A DNA stretch of 64,000 nucleotides from Arthrobacter sp. B3I9. Lineage in GTDB: Bacteria > Actinomycetota > Actinomycetes > Actinomycetales > Micrococcaceae. Shown here piece after piece: positions 8,701-17,951 of the stretch. The notes under the pieces were generated by a model, which saw nothing but the letters and a program-made list of their open reading frames with translations, ran no database searches and was not told where the DNA came from. The translations under genes were made by a program, and so were the position numbers. The stretch's first letter is position 1. Each line of letters starts with the position of its first letter. Where the stretch lies: the NCBI RefSeq assembly GCF_030816935.1, contig NZ_JAUSYO010000001.1, positions 1,612,001 through 1,676,000 on the forward strand, in the 5' to 3' direction.

Positions 8701-9584
8701 GCGGTCAGCTTGCCGGCGCGGGCGCGCTTGATCAGGTCCTCGTAGGTGTGCCAGAACTCGGAGAAGTTGAGGGTCTCCGCCTTCTTGATGTTGGGCACCA
8801 TGAGCAGGCGGGTGCCGTCCGGCTTGGGCATGTCGATGGCGATGCCGAAGTTGACGTGGGCGGGCTGGACTGCGACCGGCTTGCCGTCGATCTCGTCGTA
8901 GTACACGTTCATGGAGGGGAACTGGGCCAGGGCGCGGATGACGGCGTAGCCGATCAGGTGCGTGAAGGAGACCTTGCCGCCGCGGGCGCGGGCCAGGTTG
9001 GAGTTGATGACCACGCGGTTGTCGATCAGCAGCTTCGCCGGGATGGCCCGCACGCTCGTGGCGGTCGGAACCTCCAGGCTGGTGATCATGTTGGTGGCGA
9101 TGGCTTTCGCCGGGCCGCGCAGGACGGAGACGACGTCCTCTTCGGGCGCCGTCGGGGCCTTGATGTTCTTGGGAAGCTGTGCCGGGATGGGCTGCGTGCC
9201 GGCGGCTTCGGCCGTCCGGGAGCCGTCACGGGCAGCCGTGGCGGGTGCCTTCGGGGCGCTGGGAGCCTGCGCTGCCGGAGCGGGTGCGGCGGAAGCCGGT
9301 GCAGCGGGAGCCGGTGCAGCAGCCGGTGCTGCGGCTGCGGCGGGCGCTGGTGCGGCCGGTGCCGCGGCAGGAGGAGCTACGACGGGGAGTTCTCGGGTGG
9401 CCGGGTGCGCTGCGCCCGAGGCCCCGTTGGAGGAGGAACCATCACCGGCGTCAAACGATTCGAACAACGGCCACCATTTGGCGTCCACGGAGTTCTTGTC
9501 CTGCTGATACCGCTCGTACAGTTCGTCAACGAGCCACTCATTTCCGCCAAATTCCTCTGGTAGACGGTGGCTTGGCTGCTCTGG
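5763..9584 (-). CDS. kgd: Multifunctional 2-oxoglutarate decarboxylase/dehydrogenase (E1 with fused E2 catalytic domain)
   Basis: About 1273 residues. It replaces separate SucA/SucB in the TCA cycle of actinobacteria, acting on 2-oxoglutarate with ThDP and Mg. Seen in order: N-terminal peripheral-subunit-like helix (GGNEWLVDELYERYQQ), an Ala/Pro-rich linker (about 65-135), a chloramphenicol-acetyltransferase-like E2 domain ending in DHRVIQGAGSGEF (about 362-374), then the ThDP E1 domain (MAHRGRLNVL, HGDAAFAGQGVV, RRRGHNEGDDPS) and C-terminal transketolase-like region (LPHGYEGQGPDHSSAR). No lipoyl domain is visible, as expected for Kgd. I chose GTG 9584 (VPEQPSHRLPEEF), preceded by GAGGCG; an upstream in-frame ATG adds 16 residues without family support. 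Confidence 0.96.
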   Translation of the reverse strand, partial: PEQPSHRLPEEFGGNEWLVDELYERYQQDKNSVDAKWWPLFESFDAGDGSSSNGASGAAHPATRELPVVAPPAAAPAAPAPAAAAAPAAAPAPAAPASAAPAPAAQAPSAPKAPATAARDGSRTAEAAGTQPIPAQLPKNIKAPTAPEEDVVSVLRGPAKAIATNMITSLEVPTATSVRAIPAKLLIDNRVVINSNLARARGGKVSFTHLIGYAVIRALAQFPSMNVYYDEIDGKPVAVQPAHVNFGIAIDMPKPDGTRLLMVPNIKKAETLNFSEFWHTYEDLIKRARAGKLTADDHSGTTVSLTNPGGIGTVHSVPRLSKGQAAIIGVGALDYPAEFQGASEKIIAQNAISKVLTLTSTYDHRVIQGAGSGEFLKLVHQLLLGAQDFYDEIFESLRIPYEPVRWSPDLQVDPADQINKVARIQQLIHSYRVRGHLMADTDPLEYVQRKHPDLDVLTYGLTLWDLDREWPTGGFGGKPMLAFREILGVLRDAYCRTTGIEYMHIQDPVERKWFQDQLEHPYSKPSRDEQLRIVSKLNAAEAFETFLQTKFVGQKRFSLEGGESLIPLLDAIISDAADDELDEVAIGMAHRGRLNVLTNIAGKTYAQVFREFEGTQDPRSVQGSGDVKYHLGTEGTFTSDNGKETKVYLAANPSHLEAVDSVLEGIVRAKQDRLDQGEAFPVLPIMVHGDAAFAGQGVVAETLNLSQLRGYRTGGTIHIVVNNQVGFTTAPSSSRSSTYSTDVAKMIQAPVFHVNGDDPEAVVRIGQLAYEFRQRFHKDVVIDMVCYRRRGHNEGDDPSMTQPLMYNLIEAKRSVRKLYTESLIGRGDITEEEAEQLLRDYQERLERVFAETHAAQTSPIPIITADSAAISDLERPTAQQADSGVSAPATTAISAETLARIGKAHVEIPEGFTVHAKLKQLLEKREQMSREGGIDWGFGEIAAFGSLIMEGVPVRLAGQDSRRGTFVQRHAVFHDRANGDEWLPLGHLSDNQAKLWIYDSLLSEYAAMGFEYGYSVERPDALVLWEAQFGDFVNGAQTIIDEFISSAEQKWGQRSSLVLMLPHGYEGQGPDHSSARIERFLQMCAEENMIVANPTTAASHFHLLRRQAYSRPRKPLIIFTPKQLLRLKAAASSVEDFTQGSFQTVIPDHEQLQADAVERVLLVSGRLYYDLLSTRQKTDDKTTAIVRVEQLYPLPAAEIAAELAKYPNAEVVWAQDEPANQGPWPFMGLHLPDAIDRRVRLVSRPASASTAAGSMKRHAAEQDALLKQAFARK

Positions 9585-9730
9585 CACTTGAAATACGCCT
9601 CTTCCATGAGTTTGATTCCCACTGATTTCCACGGTGCCTCAGCACGAGGGTGGACCCAGTCTCCGCGTCCAGTGAACCCAGACCTCTGCCAGTCTAGTGA
9701 CGATTCTTGCCAAACCGCCAATAAGGGTGA

Positions 9731-11365
<1,635 letters not shown>

Positions 11366-11765
11366 CCGGTTCGCGTCGTCCCCGGACCGGGCAGGTGGGG
11401 CCTCTCGCCGGGCGTCACCTGACGTCCGGCGGGAGGCGCTCCTGTAGACTGGCATTCTTATGGACAGTAAATCTAGGTGCCGGCCTGGGGGCTGCCAGCG
11501 GACAACGGAAACCGTTGCCGCGCAGTCCACCCGCAGAGCCGGCAAACCCCGTTCACGCGCCCATCGCTCCCCGGCACATCACCAGTCGGGTACCTTCCAG
11601 GAAACCGGGTCGGCGCACGCTGACCATCCTCCGCCGGACCGGTCCCACCAGTTTCCCAAGGCCGGGCCTTGCCGCGCCCTGCACGTCACCGCCCTGCACG
11701 TCACCGCCCGGCACGTCAGCGCCCGAATCGCACGCCACTGCGTGGCGTCGGAAGCAGGCCGCTAA
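11366..11765 (+). other. Long leader before the CNNM transporter pair
   Basis: A 400-base stretch with no recognised protein. A -10-like TAGACT lies at 11445-11450. Three near-identical tandem 15-mers (CCCTGCACGTCACCG and variants) occupy 11677-11721. An open frame from ATG 11460 runs to a TAA abutting the next ATG (see separate entry). I compared it with the M-box and saw only a short fragment of similarity, not the conserved core. Confidence 0.5.
11460..11765 (+). CDS. Possible upstream ORF (101 codons) coupled to the CNNM transporter gene
   Basis: ATG 11460 lies 9 bases after a TAGACT -10-like box, so its mRNA would be nearly leaderless. The frame ends in TAA directly followed by the ATG of the next gene (TAAATGG), an arrangement that favours translational coupling. 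The product is Arg/His/Pro-rich, with a PPP run near residue 57 and the pentapeptide repeat ALHVT/ALHVT/ARHVS encoded by the tandem 15-mers. Its composition does not look like a folded protein. It may be a leader peptide or a chance frame; I give this low confidence. Confidence 0.3.
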   Translation: MDSKSRCRPGGCQRTTETVAAQSTRRAGKPRSRAHRSPAHHQSGTFQETGSAHADHPPPDRSHQFPKAGPCRALHVTALHVTARHVSARIARHCVASEAGR

Positions 11766-13115
11766 ATGGAGTGGTTCCTGCTCGCAGCCGGCCTGCTGCT
11801 CATCCTTGGCACCGGCTTCTTCGTAGCGGTTGAGTTCTCCCTGGTCGCTTTGGACCAGGCCTCCGTCCAGCGTGCCGTGGACGACGGCGATACCGCCGCG
11901 GTGCCGCTGCTCAAATGCCTTAAATCACTATCGACCCAGCTGTCCAGCTGCCAGCTCGGCATCACCATGACCACGCTGCTCACCGGCTACGTCATGGAAC
12001 CGTCCGTCGGGAAGCTGCTTGAGGGGCCCCTGACCGCGCTCGGATTCCCGGAGGCAGCAGCAATTTCGCTGTCCCTGGTGGTCGCGATGGCCCTCGCCAC
12101 ACTGCTGTCGATGCTGATCGGCGAGCTCGTGCCCAAGAACATGGCCATCTCGCTGTCCTTTCAGATCGGCAAGGCGGTAGCGCGTCCGCAGCTGATCTTC
12201 ACGGCCATTTTCAAGCCCGCCATCGTGCTCCTCAACGGTTTCTCCAACAAGGTCCTGAACGTCTTCGGACTCGAGGCCAAGGAGGAGATTTCGGGCGCCC
12301 GCACACCGGCGGAACTGGCGTCGCTGGTGCGCCGTTCCGCGGCGATGGGAACACTGGACGCGGGGACCGCCAACTTCGTCGCCCGGACCCTGCAGTTCTC
12401 CTCACGGACCGCCGCAGACGTGATGACCCCGCGCATCCGCGTGGAAACGATTGACGGGGACCAGCCGGTCGCCGACATCGTCGAAGCCGCGAGGCGCACG
12501 GGGTATTCCCGCTTTCCCGTCATCGGTGAGTCCTCGGACGACATCCGTGGCGTGGTCCACATCAAGAAAGCCATTGCCGTTCCCCCTGCCAGGCGGGCAA
12601 AGCTGGAGGCCGGAGCGATCATGACCGAGGTGCTGCGGGTACCGGAGACCATCCACCTCGACGCCCTGCTGGCCGAACTGCGCGAAGGCAACCTGCAGCT
12701 GGCCGTGGTCCTCGACGAATACGGCGGCACTGCCGGCATCGCCACCTTGGAGGACCTGGTGGAGGAAATTGTCGGGGAAGTCGCGGATGAACACGACAAG
12801 GTCCGGCCGGGACTGCTGCAGAGCGCCTCGGGGGACTGGTACTTCCCGGGCCTGCTCCGGCCCGATGAACTGTCGGAGCAGGTCCCCGGATTGTCTGTTC
12901 CCGACGAGGCTGCCTACGAAACCGTGGGCGGCTACGTCATGAGCAAGCTGGGCCGCATCGCGGCCGTCGGGGACACCATCGACGTCGGCGGCGGAACACT
13001 CAGTGTGACCCGCATGGACGGACGCCGGATCGACCGGATCTGCTTCCGGCCTGCCCGCGACAGCGGGGCGGAGCACGGGGACAGCCAAAAGTCCGGCCAG
13101 GTAGGTGCCGCATGA
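11766..13115 (+). CDS. CNNM/CorC family (hemolysin-like) membrane transporter, first copy
   Basis: A 449-residue protein of the DUF21-CBS-CorC/HlyC architecture: N-terminal CNNM membrane domain of about four helices (residues 1-195, with SCQLGITMTTLLTGYV and GELVPKNMAIS), a CBS pair (about 215-340, MTPRIRVETI and RYSRFPVIGE-like YSRFPVIGES), the signature DEYGGTAGIATLEDLVEEIVGEV, and a C-terminal CorC_HlyC domain. Family members are implicated in Mg/Co homeostasis; older annotation as hemolysin is misleading. It overlaps the next gene by four bases (ATGA). Confidence 0.92.
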   Translation: MEWFLLAAGLLLILGTGFFVAVEFSLVALDQASVQRAVDDGDTAAVPLLKCLKSLSTQLSSCQLGITMTTLLTGYVMEPSVGKLLEGPLTALGFPEAAAISLSLVVAMALATLLSMLIGELVPKNMAISLSFQIGKAVARPQLIFTAIFKPAIVLLNGFSNKVLNVFGLEAKEEISGARTPAELASLVRRSAAMGTLDAGTANFVARTLQFSSRTAADVMTPRIRVETIDGDQPVADIVEAARRTGYSRFPVIGESSDDIRGVVHIKKAIAVPPARRAKLEAGAIMTEVLRVPETIHLDALLAELREGNLQLAVVLDEYGGTAGIATLEDLVEEIVGEVADEHDKVRPGLLQSASGDWYFPGLLRPDELSEQVPGLSVPDEAAYETVGGYVMSKLGRIAAVGDTIDVGGGTLSVTRMDGRRIDRICFRPARDSGAEHGDSQKSGQVGAA

Positions 13116-14173
13116 GTGACTGGGGAGGAATTCTCTGGCTCGTCGTCCTGCTGATTGGCAATGCCTTCTTCGTGGCAGCCGAGTTTGCGGTCATGTCCGC
13201 CCGGCGCAGCCAGATCGAACCGCTCGCCGAGGCCGGGTCCAAGCCGGCCCAGACCGCCTTGCGGGCCATGGAAAACGTGTCCCTGATGCTCGCCTGCTCG
13301 CAGCTTGGCATCACGGTCTGCTCGCTGCTGATCCTGCAGGTTGCGGAACCCGCGATCCACCACCTGTTGGCGGTGCCGCTCGAAGCCGTGGGCATGCCGA
13401 TGGAAATTGCCGACGTCGTCGCGTTTGCGGTCGCCCTGTTGGTTGTTACCTTCCTGCACGTCACGTTCGGCGAGATGGTTCCGAAGAACATCTCGGTTTC
13501 GGTTGCCGACAAGGCGGCCCTGCTGCTGGCTCCGCCGCTGATGTTCATCGCCGGGTTGGTGAAACCGGTAATCGTGGCCTTGAACTGGTCCGCGAACCAC
13601 ATCCTGAAGCTGATGCGGATTGAGCCGAAGGACGAAGTCACGTCCTCCTTCACGCTTGAGGAGGTGCAGTCCATCGTGCAGGAGTCCACGCGCCACGGCT
13701 TGGTGGATGACGACGCCGGGCTGATCACCGGCGCGCTGGAGTTCTCCGCGCAGACGGCGTCCCGCGTCATGGTGCCGCTGGAGAAGCTTGTGATGCTCAA
13801 GGCCGCCACCACGCCGGCGGAGTTCGAGAAGGCCGTGAGCCGGACGGGGTTCTCCCGTTTTCCCATGCTCGACGACGACGGGATGCTGTCCGGCTACCTC
13901 CACATCAAGGATGTGCTGTCCATACCGGACGGGGCGTACCACCAGCCCATCGCGGAAAGCCGCATCCGTTCGCTGGCAAACCTGGCGATGGACGACGAGA
14001 TCGAGGAAGCGATGTCCGTCATGCAGCGGACCGGCTCACACCTGGCGCGCGTGATCGGACCTGACGGCAAAACCCAGGGTGTCCTGTTCCTCGAGGACGT
14101 CATCGAGGAACTCGTCGGTGAGATCCGGGACGCCACGCAGGCCACCGGTTATCGAAGGCTCGGACAGGACTAG
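13112..14173 (+). CDS. CNNM/CorC family (hemolysin-like) membrane transporter, second copy
   Basis: A 353-residue paralogue of the preceding gene: CNNM domain (SQLGITVCSLLILQVAEPAI, FGEMVPKNISVS) and a CBS pair (SRVMVPLEKLVML, GFSRFPMLDDDG, QGVLFLEDVIEELVGEI). It lacks the C-terminal CorC_HlyC domain present in the first copy, hence its smaller size. The ATGA overlap indicates cotranscription and coupling; the proteins may form heterodimers. A 19-bp stem terminator follows. Confidence 0.92.
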   Translation: MSDWGGILWLVVLLIGNAFFVAAEFAVMSARRSQIEPLAEAGSKPAQTALRAMENVSLMLACSQLGITVCSLLILQVAEPAIHHLLAVPLEAVGMPMEIADVVAFAVALLVVTFLHVTFGEMVPKNISVSVADKAALLLAPPLMFIAGLVKPVIVALNWSANHILKLMRIEPKDEVTSSFTLEEVQSIVQESTRHGLVDDDAGLITGALEFSAQTASRVMVPLEKLVMLKAATTPAEFEKAVSRTGFSRFPMLDDDGMLSGYLHIKDVLSIPDGAYHQPIAESRIRSLANLAMDDEIEEAMSVMQRTGSHLARVIGPDGKTQGVLFLEDVIEELVGEIRDATQATGYRRLGQD

Positions 14174-14182
14174 GGCCATGCC

Positions 14183-14223
14183 GAATAGCCCCAAATAGGA
14201 ATCATTCCTATTTGGGGCTATTC
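14183..14223 (+). terminator. Terminator after the CNNM pair, whose core also resembles a Zur operator
   Basis: A perfect 19-bp stem (14183-14201 with 14205-14223), a 3-base loop and a following TTTTT. The centre, TAGGAATCATTCCTA, shares the AATCATT core of actinobacterial Zur boxes, so a second role as DNA operator for znuA is possible. The stem and T-tract make termination the primary call. Confidence 0.85.
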
Positions 14224-14245
14224 TTTTTAGCGGTGCTATTGCGCC

Positions 14246-14260
14246 TGATTCTCATTACCA
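14246..14260 (+). promoter_or_regulatory. Candidate Zur box upstream of znuA
   Basis: TGATTCTCATTACCA matches 11 of 15 positions of the palindromic Zur-type sequence TGATAATGATTATCA as I recall it. It lies 14 bases before the znuA start, where bound Zur would block transcription or initiation. Context (zinc uptake operon, zur 3 kb away) supports it; the match is imperfect. Confidence 0.45.
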
Positions 14261-14274
14261 GAACCGAGGTTTTC

Positions 14275-15237
14275 ATGCGTCGTCCCTCAGCCCGTGCCCT
14301 AGTGACCGCTGTTGGCGCCATCTCCCTGATGCTGACGGCGTGCAGCCCCGCGGCAGAGGGCTCCCGGGCGAGTGCCGGCGACGGCGTGGTCGAGGTGGTC
14401 GCCTCCACCAGCGTCTACGGCGACATCGTCAGCGCCATTGGCGGCGACAAGGTCAAGGTGAACTCCATTATCACCCGCACCAGCCAGGACCCGCACTCCT
14501 ACGAGGCCACCACCCAGGACAAACTGGCCGTGTCCAAAGCCGAGCTGCTCGTGGAAAACGGCGGCGGCTACGACGGCTTCATCGACAAGCTCGCGGACGA
14601 TACCGGGCTGGACCATGCCAAGGTGCTGAACGCCGTCGAAATTTCCGGGCTGGCTCCGGCAGAGGAAGCCGGAAGCTCCACGGAGTCAGCTGATTCCCAT
14701 GGCCATGGCCCGGAAAGCTTCAACGAACACGTCTGGTACAGCCTGCCTGCCATGGCGAAGCTGGCCGACGCGGTGGCCGCAAAGCTCGGCCAGCTCGAAC
14801 CGTCCGCTGCCGCAACGTTCACAACAAACGCTGCCTCCCTCAAGGAGTCCCTCGCCGGGATGGAAGCGAAGCTGGCCGCCATCCAGGCTTCAGCCGGCCA
14901 CGCGGCTGCCGCCGTCACCGAACCCGTGCCGCTGTACCTCCTGGAAGCGGCGGGCCTCGAGGACCAGACACCCGCCGAGTTCAAGGCGGCGATTGAATCC
15001 GGTTCCGACGTTCCGCCCGCCGTGCTGAAGGCCGCCGTCGACCTTGTCCGTTCCGGCTCGGTCAGGCTGCTGGCCTACAACTCGCAGACCGAAGGACCAC
15101 AGACGCTCGCCCTGAAGGACGCCGCCGAGGGGGCCGCGGTTCCGGTGCTGAACTTCAGCGAAACCCTGCCCGACGGCAAGAGCTACCTCCAGTGGATGGC
15201 GGACAATGTCGAGCTGATTGCAAAGACCCTGGCCTAA
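14275..15237 (+). CDS. znuA: Zinc ABC transporter substrate-binding lipoprotein
   Basis: A 320-residue cluster A-I metal-binding protein anchored outside the membrane. The signal sequence MRRPSARALVTAVGAISLML ends in a lipobox (LTAC). Metal ligands are visible in DPHSYEATTQD and NEHVWYSLP, preceded by a short His-rich stretch (SHGHG). I chose ATG 14275, with GAGG upstream, because it places the signal peptide correctly; the open frame extends further upstream only into the terminator. It is the first gene of znuACB. Confidence 0.92.
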   Translation: MRRPSARALVTAVGAISLMLTACSPAAEGSRASAGDGVVEVVASTSVYGDIVSAIGGDKVKVNSIITRTSQDPHSYEATTQDKLAVSKAELLVENGGGYDGFIDKLADDTGLDHAKVLNAVEISGLAPAEEAGSSTESADSHGHGPESFNEHVWYSLPAMAKLADAVAAKLGQLEPSAAATFTTNAASLKESLAGMEAKLAAIQASAGHAAAAVTEPVPLYLLEAAGLEDQTPAEFKAAIESGSDVPPAVLKAAVDLVRSGSVRLLAYNSQTEGPQTLALKDAAEGAAVPVLNFSETLPDGKSYLQWMADNVELIAKTLA

Positions 15238-15292
15238 GATTGTCGGGACAGCGTGAGCAGAACGACTCACGCAGAAATCGAGGAAATCCACG

Positions 15293-16108
15293 TTGACACC
15301 CGCAGTGAGCCTTCGCGGTGCCTCCCTCACGTTCGGCAACCGGACCCTTTGGGAAAACCTGGACCTGGACATCAACCCGGGCGAATTCCTCGCCGTCCTC
15401 GGCCCCAACGGCAGCGGCAAGACCAGTTTCCTCAAGGTGTTGCTCGGGCTGCAGGAGCTGACGACCGGTACTGCCGTGCTTGACGGACATCCGGTGGAAC
15501 GGGGGAGCCGTCGCATCGGCTACGTCCCGCAGCAGAAATCCTTTGACCCGGACACGCCTTTGCGCGGCCGGGACCTCGTCGGTTTCGGCGTCGACGGCCA
15601 CCGCTGGGGAATCCGCCTGGGAGCCGCCAAGGCGAACCGCAAAATTGACCGGCTGCTCGAACTCGTCGGCGCCGAAGACTATTCCAGGGTGCCGGTGGGT
15701 CAGCTCTCCGGCGGCGAGCAGCAGCGCCTGCGCGTCGCCCAGGCCCTGGCCACGGACCCGAAGGTACTGCTCTGCGATGAGCCCCTGCTATCCCTTGACC
15801 TCCAGCACCAGCAGGCCGTCAGCGGCCTGATCAACGACCAGTGCCGCCAACAGAGCAGCGCCGTGGTGTTCGTGACACACGAGATCAACCCCATCGTTGA
15901 CTACGTCGACACGGTGCTTTACCTGGCCGGCGGCCGCTTCCGGGTGGGCAGCCCGCAGGACGTCATGACCACCGAGGTCCTCTCCGACCTCTACGGGAGC
16001 CATGTCGAAGTGATCCACGCGAACGGCCGAATCGTCGTCGTGGGAGTTCCCGAAGGCAGCACGCACCACCACGAGGATGTCCACGCCGTGGCAGGGGAGG
16101 TGGGCTAG
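15293..16108 (+). CDS. znuC: Zinc ABC transporter ATP-binding protein
   Basis: A 271-residue ABC ATPase: Walker A GPNGSGKTS (about 39-47), Q-loop PQQKSFDP, signature LSGGEQQRLRVAQAL, Walker B VLLCDEPLLSLD, and H-loop FVTHEINPI. It starts at TTG 15293 with GAGGAA upstream. It lies 55 bases after znuA and ends directly against the znuB start. The C terminus carries STHHHEDVHA, a possible metal-sensing tail. Together with ZnuB it powers zinc import. Confidence 0.93.
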   Translation: MTPAVSLRGASLTFGNRTLWENLDLDINPGEFLAVLGPNGSGKTSFLKVLLGLQELTTGTAVLDGHPVERGSRRIGYVPQQKSFDPDTPLRGRDLVGFGVDGHRWGIRLGAAKANRKIDRLLELVGAEDYSRVPVGQLSGGEQQRLRVAQALATDPKVLLCDEPLLSLDLQHQQAVSGLINDQCRQQSSAVVFVTHEINPIVDYVDTVLYLAGGRFRVGSPQDVMTTEVLSDLYGSHVEVIHANGRIVVVGVPEGSTHHHEDVHAVAGEVG

Positions 16109-16999
16109 ATGGACCTCGGCAACCTGCTCAATTCGATTTTCAACTTCGAGAACTACGGCGAACTGCTCGTACTCGTGCAGAACTCCATCTGGGCCGGGGC
16201 GGTCCTCGGGCTGCTGGGCGGCCTGGTCGGCACTTTCGTCATGAAGCGGGACCTGGCGTTCGCCGTGCATGGCATCTCCGAGCTCTCGTTCGCCGGCGCG
16301 GCCTTTGCTCTCCTGATTGGCGCGGACGTGGTCCTTGGTTCCCTGGCGGGGTCGGTGGTGGCAGCGCTGCTGCTGGGCCTGATGGGTGTCCGTGCCAGGG
16401 ACAAAAACTCGACCATCGGCGTGCTCATGCCCTTCGGCCTCGGCTTGGGCATCCTGTTCCTGTCGCTTTACGAAGGCCGCACCGCAAACAAATTCGGTCT
16501 GCTCACCGGGCAGATCGTCTCCGTCGGAACAGTCCAGCTGCAGGTCCTGGCGGGTGCCGCCGTCGTCGTAATGCTCGCATTGGTGGCCATCTGGCGGCCG
16601 CTGACCTTCGCCAGCGTTGACCCCGACGTCGCCGCCGCACGCGGCGTGCCGGTCCGGAGTCTCGCCCTCGGATTCATGCTGCTGCTGGGCGTGAGTGTGG
16701 CGCTCTCCATCCAGATCGTGGGAGCCCTGCTGGTGCTGGCGCTGTTGATCACGCCCGCCGCTGCGGCCTTGCGGGTGACGTCCTCGCCCCGGTTGGTGGT
16801 GGCCCTCAGCGTCGTGTTTGCCGTGACCGCGACAGTCGGCGGCATTTTGCTGGCCCTCGGCGGCCGGCTCCCGATCAGCCCGTACGTGACCACGCTGTCG
16901 TTCCTGATCTACGTGGTGTGCCGGCTGGTCGGCGGGCTCCGGGCCCGGCGCGGCATCAACGGCCGGGTGCTGCGCAGCGAGCCGGTTCCCGCGTCCTGA
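16109..16999 (+). CDS. znuB: Zinc ABC transporter permease
   Basis: A 296-residue ABC-3 family permease with about eight to nine hydrophobic segments. Family patterns include GTFVMKRDLAFAVHGISELSFAGAA and IVGALLVLALLITPAAAA. Its ATG begins on the base after the znuC stop codon. It completes the three-gene zinc uptake operon. Confidence 0.93.
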   Translation: MDLGNLLNSIFNFENYGELLVLVQNSIWAGAVLGLLGGLVGTFVMKRDLAFAVHGISELSFAGAAFALLIGADVVLGSLAGSVVAALLLGLMGVRARDKNSTIGVLMPFGLGLGILFLSLYEGRTANKFGLLTGQIVSVGTVQLQVLAGAAVVVMLALVAIWRPLTFASVDPDVAAARGVPVRSLALGFMLLLGVSVALSIQIVGALLVLALLITPAAAALRVTSSPRLVVALSVVFAVTATVGGILLALGGRLPISPYVTTLSFLIYVVCRLVGGLRARRGINGRVLRSEPVPAS

Positions 17000-17064
17000 T
17001 GCAGCCCGGCTAGCCGACCGGGTCCTCATCCGGCCACGGGCTATCCCTCCGGGTAGCGGCACCG

Positions 17065-17076
17065 TAGGGTGCAGCT
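17065..17076 (+). promoter_or_regulatory. Leaderless-type promoter (TAGGGT-N6-ATG)
   Basis: TAGGGT at 17065-17070 is followed by exactly six bases and the ATG at 17077, so transcription should begin at the start codon. Confidence 0.55.
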
Positions 17077-17928
17077 ATGGGGGTTGGACGGACGACGGCG
17101 GTGCGGCGGCTGATGCGCACCGCCCTACTCTTGCTCGTGGCGATGCAGACCACCGTGGCCTGCGGAGCGGAAACATCCCCGCCGGACCTCTCAAGCCGGG
17201 AGGCATTCGCCCGCGGCGTGATGAACGCAGCGACCTCCGGCTCGGTGGAGCAGGTCGAGAGCCTGGTGATCGATGACCGGCTCAACATCCGGCCCGAAGC
17301 GCAGCAGTTGGTCGAGTCCACCCGTGGCTGGACGCCCGGTTCCTGGCAGCTTCGGCTCAGCAACGATTTCCCGGAAGTCGCAACTGTGGATGCGTCCCGG
17401 AACGGCGAACCCTCCGCCGTCCGGTACCAGATCTCCTGGAGCCGCGGGCGCTGGAGATTGGTTCTGGGAGAGCCCAAGAACCCGCCGTCGGGAGGTGCAG
17501 GCCTAGGCCCCGGGCCGGCCCCCACGACAAGTCAACTTCCCGCGGGGTGCCATGCCGACGCCGGTGCGGCAGGGCCACCGCTGGAGTGCGGGCATTTCAC
17601 GTCCGTGGCGGGCAACGCCGCCGGCCAGAATCTGTCCTGGCTGGCGTCCACACCTCTGTCGGTGAGCTTTGACCGGATGGATGCCTCGTTGACCATGGTG
17701 GTCCGGATGCCGTGCGGCGTCCTGAATATCCCCGTGGTTCTCGATGTCTTTTCCCTGACCCCCGACCCCGGCGGGCTCGTGGAGTCCGCGGACGGCTGCG
17801 CCGGTCCGGCGGCAGAACACCGCAGCTGGACCACCGGCTACGTCAAGGAACCGATGGTCTACCAGCTGGATGCGCAGGGGTTGGTACTCAGCAACAGGCT
17901 GGGCCAGATCAGGTTCACCCGGGACTGA
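17077..17928 (+). CDS. Putative lipoprotein of unknown function
   Basis: A 283-residue protein not recognised beyond its export signal. The N terminus (RRLMRTALLLLVAMQTTVAC) looks like a lipoprotein signal with Cys near residue 28; the -3 residue is Thr rather than Leu, so the lipobox is weak. The central part (residues about 45-130) resembles a small folded domain with WSRGRWRLVLGEP, followed by a Gly/Pro-rich linker and a C-terminal part with four Cys residues, compatible with disulfides outside the cell. It is preceded by a leaderless-type promoter and is convergent with zur. Confidence 0.7.
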   Translation: MGVGRTTAVRRLMRTALLLLVAMQTTVACGAETSPPDLSSREAFARGVMNAATSGSVEQVESLVIDDRLNIRPEAQQLVESTRGWTPGSWQLRLSNDFPEVATVDASRNGEPSAVRYQISWSRGRWRLVLGEPKNPPSGGAGLGPGPAPTTSQLPAGCHADAGAAGPPLECGHFTSVAGNAAGQNLSWLASTPLSVSFDRMDASLTMVVRMPCGVLNIPVVLDVFSLTPDPGGLVESADGCAGPAAEHRSWTTGYVKEPMVYQLDAQGLVLSNRLGQIRFTRD

Positions 17929-17951
17929 CTGCCGCGCTGCAAGAAAGACGA

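Noticed and set aside
7026..9563. An 845-codon open frame on the + strand opposite kgd
   Set aside because: It is an antisense shadow of a well-conserved high-GC gene; its Val/Gly/Asp/Arg-rich translation has no recognisable domain.
11420..11560. M-box (Mg riboswitch) before the CNNM genes
   Set aside because: Only a short GGAGGCGCTCCTGTA stretch resembles the M-box; the remaining conserved core segments are missing.
11677..11721. Three tandem 15-mers as a CRISPR-like or iteron array
   Set aside because: Repeats are adjacent without spacers and only three; no cas genes or replication genes are nearby.
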